From NCBI GenBank assembly GCA_032358165.1, contig JAALGY010000037.1, positions 397,001 to 461,000 on the forward strand: a DNA stretch of 64,000 nt, given 5' to 3'. Shown in pieces: positions 56,101-64,000 of the stretch; position 1 is the first letter of the stretch, and each line of letters begins with the position of its first letter. Both the position numbers and the translations under genes were made by a program. The DNA comes from Diplosphaera chodatii (Eukaryota > Chlorophyta > Trebouxiophyceae > Prasiolales > Stichococcaceae). Below the pieces are notes generated by a model. It made no database searches. It was not told where the DNA came from and saw only the letters and a list, made by a program, of their open reading frames with translations.

Positions 56101-59100
56101 ACTTTGAGATTTCACTCTTGCACATGGCTGCCGGGGTCGAGCCAGGGAACCAGGCGTGCGCACCGGTTGATGCGCGCGGAGGTGTCCTCCAGGTGGCCCA
56201 GCACGCCCGCCCGGAAGAACAGCTTGGTGCGGCCGACCTGGTACATGTCCGGCGGGATGCGGAACTCCAGCAGCAGCTCCTTGCACACCTCCAGCGGGCT
56301 GCGCCCCTCCCAGTCTGCGCTCGCAATGGCAGGGGTGTGCGCAATCAGTCCTCCCCTCAAGTCCTACACTGTGGTCGCAGCTGCATGGGTATGTCGCGCC
56401 GTGCTATCTGGCAGTCAGCGTTGGGCAGCCACAAAACAGCACATCAGCATGGACCGCTGGCAGGAGTGATGTCGGCAAGCGGTCAGCAGCAACCCACCTG
56501 CACCCGCGCCATGCAGCAGCACATGGTAGCGCTCTGCAAAGTTGCGGTGCAGGTAGCGGGTGGGGTAGCCGGCGCGCGCGATGCGGGTGACCTCCAGCAC
56601 GCCGCAGCACCGCAGCTGGTGCAGCGTCAGCGGCGCGTCGAAAGTCGCCGCCACCTGCAGCCCGTTGGGCTTGATGCACCGCACAAAGTGCAGCTCCGTC
56701 CTGCGGACACCCCAGCAACTACCATCAATGGACACGCACACACTTGCTGGCCATGGCCATTTGGCGCCTCACCAGGATCATGCAGCATCATGCAGCTATG
56801 GCAGATGCCAACCACAGGCAAGCTGCTGCTGATGCCGCAAGCTGCTCGACTCACTCGTCCAGGCGGGTGATGAGGTCCTGCAGCTGCTCTCGGAAGCGGT
56901 TGCCGACGGTCTGGCTGCCCCTTTTGTCCTGTGCCGCTGCGACGTCCACCGCAAGACTTGCCAAGAGCGGATGCTGGCTGCCCAGCATGAGCTGCACAAG
57001 GTCTGCAGGACAATGAGGACACAGCTTTGGTCAGTTGCTGCAGCCCCAGAAGCCAAGAGGGCAGGGCGCAAGTGTATTGCATGCTGGCATTCGCCAGAGA
57101 TGTACCAGCATCAAATAGCTTCATGTGGAGCAGGGCAGGGCCACAGCAGACAGTTTCAGCACCTGGGCTGAGGGTGTCCCTGTTCTTGTCCAGGAACTTG
57201 TGGCAGGAGTATACGACATCGCCTGCAAAGTGGTCGATCAGGAAATCGCCGCCTGTGGAGCGCTTGTCGTACCCGAAGTGCGGGTTCTTCATGAGGTTGC
57301 TCCGCAGCTTGGCGCTGAACGTTGAGTCTGTGGCCTGCAAGTCGCACACCAGGGCTGCTGTCAGTGGTGTGGTTCAGGGGGTCATCTTGGCAACGGTCAT
57401 GGCGTAGTCGACACCCTGGAGTGTGAAAAGCTGCAGCAATCTGTGGAAGTGGACAGACATGCACGTGCTGGCACCCACCTTCGGATAGATGCACTCCTCG
57501 TCCAGCAGGGACAGAATGCCGATGCCCTTGGGCGGGCGCGACTCTATGAGATCAACGCACAGCTGGTTGTCCTCAAAGTCGACGTGCGTCCAGTCGATGC
57601 CCTCTGTCGCGTACACCTCCTGCTCCAGCTTGAACAGGTGCCTGCGGGCGACAGCAGCCTGTCAGCACTCAGCAGCATGTATGTCGTGACATCCGCAAAG
57701 CAAGTTGGCCCAAGAGCCAGTGTGGGCTCTGAAACCCATCCAAAACACGACGTCTCAGGCATGGTGAGCACATGCAGTACCTGTTGAACTGCTGCTGCAG
57801 TCGCTCGTTGGCATAGTTGATGCACAGCTGCTCGAAGGAGTTCTCCTTGAAGCACTCGAAGCCGTAGATGTCCAGAATGGACAGGCTGGTACCGCTGGTG
57901 CGCTTGTTGCCCACCGCCAGCGCCTTGTTGATCTTGTCCACCAGCCACCTGCGGCATGCCACCTCGTCAATCAAAACCTGCACTTGAGTGCATCCAGAGC
58001 AGAAGGTCTCGAGGCACCACTCAAAGATGCGGCATGCTTACAACTGACGAACGTCATCTCGAGCACCTGAAAAGCGCAGCGTAGATGGACTTGGCCAGGG
58101 CGTCGCGAGTGTCGAGGGCCGCCTCCATCTTGAGGTCCATGTCTATGACCTCGCCACCTGCCGGAAAGCAATGCATATTTGCACAGGTGCATACGAGCTG
58201 CCGGGTGTGTGCATCCTGCAGATGCCCGTAGGATCATGTGCATGTATGACATGCTGCAGCTGGCGCATGCTGCTCGTACCTGCGGTGATCTTGCGCTTTG
58301 ACAGCGCAAAGACCAGGCGCTCCTCCGGCACCCGCAGCAGCGCGGCTGCGGTGGAGAGCGCCGCCGAGGGCACCACCTCAACGCTGTCTGCCGTTTTGGT
58401 GCGGTACTGGACGTTGCCCAGCCACAGGGTGGCAGACAGCAGCGAGAACATGAGATCCTGCGACAGACGGTGACCAGGTCAGCTGCTGAGACAACCAGAC
58501 CATGAGATCCAAGGCAGTACGGAGGTGTCTGACTGTGTCTGGCCATTGCGAGGGTTGTCATACTCTTCAGGGTGGGCAGTGCTGACCTGAGAGGCCTCAT
58601 CGATGCCAACGACCGACATGGAGTGCTTGACATGCACAAAGTCTGCCGCGTCATCCGTGCCCGCAATCTGGGAGCAGCCACTGGCGCTGAGGTACGCAAA
58701 GTCCTCCAGGTTGTCAGGGATGGAGAACCTCTTGCGCTCTTCTGCGCTTGCGCCCCGACACAGCTGCACGACACCAGCTCCGGCGAGTGTCAGCCAGGCC
58801 ACCCATGTGCTAGGGGTTCACAGTGCCCGCATACCCTAGCAGTTGGCAACACGATGCCACAGGGTGGCTTTCGCATGCCAGTGCACCAACCTGGTAGAAG
58901 ATATGGTAGTTGCGCTCCCCCGGCAGCTGGTGCGTGACACGCGACTTCTCCAGCAGGTATGTTTGGATGAGCGCCCCGCAGATGTGGCGTGCATTGTTGA
59001 AGTAAATCTGAATCAGCTTGCCGAACCGCGAGGAGTTGTTGTTGCGCAGCGTCTTGGCGTTGCCAAATGCCTCGAGCAGCGGGTTGGTCTCCAGCACCTG

Positions 59101-60122
59101 ATCCTCCACACCAGTGCCGCCTACATACAGTGAGATCAGAGTTTGCAGGGTTGTGCTCACATGTTTGCACAGAGCGCCCGGCACGCATGCCTGCCCTTGC
59201 TTTTGTGCGCACATCGTGCTGCCAGCAAGGTTTGACACGTTGCGCTCAACACCAGCGCACCTGCTAGGCCTGCCAGGTAGCGCATGGCAATCTTGGTGGT
59301 CTCCGTTTTGCCGGCACCCGATTCACCATTGATGACGATGGACTGGCTGGCACCAGCACGGCACATCTCCTTGTATGCCTTGTCCGCTGTCAGAAATATG
59401 TGTGGCTCATAGCCATGCTGCTCGCGGCTGGTGCGTGCGGTGTAGTGCTGCAGCACCTCCCGTGTGTACAGCTTTTGCACCGCCTTGAACGGGTTGACCG
59501 CGATCAGAACAGGCCCCGCGTGCGTGTAAATCTGTGCACACGCCCAAGAAAAGGCTTGCATCATACCCTCAACTGTGCATCTAGCATCTCACATCGGTGC
59601 GAGGCGGGACCGTGGTCAGCCACGACAGCAGGCCAAGCAAGCAGCATGTGCCCTTACCTGATCCTGGTCGTAGCGCTGCCGCAGATCGTGCAGGATTGAA
59701 GGCTCATTCAGGTAACTGAGGCTGGTCAGGTCATTCACGCCGTCCAGGATCGGTGGGTTTGCTGGCACCAGCAAGTCTGGCTTTGCCTTGACGACCTGCA
59801 AGCCAGACTGACAGGCGTCCGTGGCCTGTATGATGGTCAAAGGCAACTCGCACCCGCTGCACACAGCGTATTCATGGTGGTTACTGATCGCAAAATACGA
59901 TTTCAACGCAGCTGTGTGTGCCTCGCGAGCATAATGCCGCACCTGGCCGGTGCCAGGCCCGCTGTCTGTGTCCAAGGCGATGGTGCACTCCTTGGAGCCA
60001 ACATTCTGCAGCGTTGCTGGCAGCCAAGCTGTTGGCGAGCTCTTCCACCACACGCGGGACCCCCGGTCCAGCCCCTCAAGGCTGTCAGTCTTCCAGGTCT
60101 GCAGCGGCGGCCCGCTTGCCAT
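53168..60122 (-). CDS. Unconventional myosin heavy chain, plant/algal type
   Basis: The ATG at 60122 is followed by an SH3-like N-terminal region ([20 protein letters not shown]). The motor head is complete over many exons: [35 protein letters not shown]-loop [12 protein letters not shown] (59304-59327), switch [20 protein letters not shown], switch [29 protein letters not shown]-like actin-binding loop ([16 protein letters not shown]), [14 protein letters not shown], and converter [17 protein letters not shown]. The neck has IQ-like motifs ([63 protein letters not shown]). The tail has charged helix ([20 protein letters not shown]), a Pro/Ala-rich linker, a coiled coil ([20 protein letters not shown]) and a conserved-looking end ([38 protein letters not shown]). 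No DIL cargo domain is seen, which speaks against class XI; class VIII or an algal class is possible. The C-terminal limit is uncertain. Confidence 0.88.
59304..59327 (-). other. Myosin P-loop GESGAGKT
   Basis: The ATP-binding Walker A of the myosin motor, followed directly by [10 protein letters not shown]. All residues match the consensus. Confidence 0.93.
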
Positions 60123-60410
60123 GGCTGCAGCTCACGGCCGGCCGCCCTGCTGGCCCCTGCACTGCAGCGACGCAGGGCACTATCTACTGATGTCCAGCAC
60201 ATGTACAGCGCAGACGCTGCAGATACACCGGATGACCGTGCCACTGGTTCCAACACGATCATGTAAGGAAAGACCGACGGAAGTACACACGCCTAGCACT
60301 CGCCAGCGTACGTTATGCCTGGATGGAAGTGCTGTGATGACAAGAATGGACTTGAATAAATGAAAGTGTTGGTCCAGCTGGTCGCTGCGGCGTAGCGTTT
60401 CCTGCATGCT

Positions 60411-61012
60411 ATGGCATCTGATCAGTGGCCGGTGGGGGTGACATCTGCTCACCCGCCAGTTGGCGACTTCAAGTCCTGTGTTGCAGCACTGCGCTTGAAG
60501 TTCGACGCGACCACGTCCTCGGACTGACGTCCAGCGGCCAGCAGGCAGCAGGTCCGATACTGATGTCGCTGCGTACGCAGCCAGCTGACGCTCTGGACGT
60601 TGCGACCGCTGGGGTGTTATATGACCTCAGGCCAGACTCGTCGGTCTCCGGTTGGCAAGCAAATCCGCCGCATACATTCGTGGCGGACCTGTCAGCAATC
60701 TCGACATTGCTCTGTCGGGGCAAATGCGGTGTGCATGGCTCACGGCAACGCCCCACTGCGCAGCCTTGACCAGCGTTGCAGGGCGCAACACATCTCTGTG
60801 ATCGCGGCAGCCAAGGAAGCAGCTGCGGCAGCAGTTGCTGACGCCCCGTGGCGTCCCATTCCGTCAGCAGATGGGCAGCTTGCATTGTCAGCACATGTGA
60901 GCGCTACATAAACATGACAACTTGCTCGGTCGATCAGGTTGAGACTGGTCTGCAGGCTGCCAAACAGGGGTTGCAAACAGGCAACAAAGACTCTGCCTCA
61001 GCCTTCTTTTGA
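60411..61012 (+). CDS. Small unidentified gene
   Basis: Candidate start ATG 60411 opens MASDQWPVGVTSAHPPVGDF and KSCVAALRLKFDAT before a TGA near 60526. Other coding-like pieces follow: RTQPADALDVATAGVLYDLR (about 60570-60645), SVIAAAKEAAAAAVADAPWR with PIPSADGQLALSAHV (about 60797-60898), and a last exon after TCGATCAG near 60938 (VETGLQAAKQGLQTGNKDSA) ending at TGA 61010-61012. The pieces share composition and the last two could be neighbouring exons, but I could not fit the first junctions, so a frameshift or a missed intron is possible. No family recognised. It converges on VTE1, whose stop is 23 bases further. Confidence 0.35.
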
Positions 61013-61035
61013 AGAGCAGTGAAGCTGCGCAACGA

Positions 61036-63398
<2,363 letters not shown>

Positions 63399-63780
63399 AG
63401 CTCTGATGTCCCAGTAAACTCCAATACCTTCTGAAGCTCGTGCGGTACGTAGGACCTCAAGTATCACTGATGACTACGTGGGGGTGTCCTGCTACAACCA
63501 AGACAACGCCATCATACATCTCGAGCTGTGCACGACGTGCACACATGCATCTCCTCCTGGCGAGGCCATGTGATCCGCATGCCAGCACCACATCAGTAAT
63601 GTGCATCAGCGCATTTACAATGCTTACAGATCACATCCAGTCTGTGGGGTGCTGGGCAAACGGAATTAGCGATCCACACCGCCTTTCTCGCACGCGGCTG
63701 TCATCGTGGTCAACGTGTACATAAGGACTCGGGCTCAGCCTTTGCTCGACGATCTACCTGCTGATTCCAACAGCGCTCCG
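63399..63780. other. Intergenic upstream of VTE1
   Basis: About 380 bases that should contain the VTE1 promoter (minus strand) and perhaps that of a plus-strand gene to the right. No motif can be claimed. Confidence 0.3.
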
Positions 63781-63796
63781 ATTGTGGCAACTGACT

Positions 63797-64000
63797 GAGG
63801 AGCAGCTTGATCCGGCAGCTCGCATGTGACACGTTCCGAGAGGCCCGGTGCAAGGCCGTGTGGCGCGCTGCGCCACCAGCTGGGATGTGCGATGCAGGCG
63901 CAAATGCCTTCATCGATCGCTACTTCAGGGATTGTGTGTACACGACGCGGGACGCGGTTGGATTCTCATTCGGCATGGCGTCGATTTGCTGCTGGCTGGT
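63797..64000 (+). CDS. Possible partial exon running off the window
   Basis: An open plus-strand frame to the edge reads LIRQLACDTFREARCKAVWR, then FIDRYFRDCVYTTRDAVGFS and a hydrophobic end. Composition is protein-like, but there is no stop, no clear start and no known domain. An antisense frame also exists. Low confidence. Confidence 0.25.

Overview
This window is nuclear DNA of a eukaryotic green alga (Chlorophyta, most like a trebouxiophyte or chlorophycean). Evidence: GC-rich, intron-dense genes with donors like G|GTGAG/GTGCG and acceptors almost always TGCAG or CACAG; plant-type genes (tocopherol cyclase, an AP2/ERF factor, an AIG2-like protein); and a flagellar CFAP73/CCDC42-type gene. 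No operons, tRNA, rRNA, CRISPR, phage or insertion sequences were seen. Genes were rebuilt by joining exons whose splice phases agree. For ten genes (bL19, ATG6, AIG2-like, AP2/ERF, USE1, ALG2, FHA, SEC20, VTE1 and intronless SF3B5) the exons sum to an intact frame from ATG to stop. Spans given are ATG to stop including introns; exon lists are in the evidence.

Layout. 0-11.6 kb: 3' end of an unknown gene (+), SAM-domain protein (-), MFS transporter (+), conserved probable plastid protein (-), organellar ribosomal protein bL19 (-), splicing factor SF3B5 (+). 12-22 kb: autophagy protein ATG6/Beclin-1 (-), AIG2-like protein (+), AP2/ERF factor (-), SNARE USE1 (+), CFAP73/CCDC42-like axonemal protein (-). 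22-33 kb: CNBD potassium channel (+), ALG2 mannosyltransferase (-), APC10/DOC1 (-), FHA protein (-). 33-48.5 kb: SEC20-like SNARE with a giant lumenal tail ending in HDEL (+), J-domain plus CS-domain cochaperone (-), golgin-84-like coiled-coil protein (+). 48.6-64 kb: SET-domain lysine methyltransferase (-), unidentified gene (+), myosin heavy chain (-), a small unidentified gene (+), tocopherol cyclase VTE1 (-), and an uncertain partial exon at the right edge.

Functional links. USE1 and SEC20 are partners in the ER SNARE complex that receives Golgi-to-ER vesicles, and a golgin-84-like Golgi tether lies near SEC20; ALG2 is an ER glycosylation enzyme. This may be chance in a gene-dense genome. 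Neighbours mostly alternate strand with short gaps (about 180 bp between SEC20 and the J/CS gene; about 23 bp between the small gene and VTE1).

The most unusual observations are the SEC20-like SNARE whose lumenal domain (about 740 residues) exceeds its cytosolic part and ends in HDEL, a J-domain/Cys-rich/double-CS protein, a repeated (D/E)ESFVVL segment in ATG6, and several GC-AG introns forced by reading frame.
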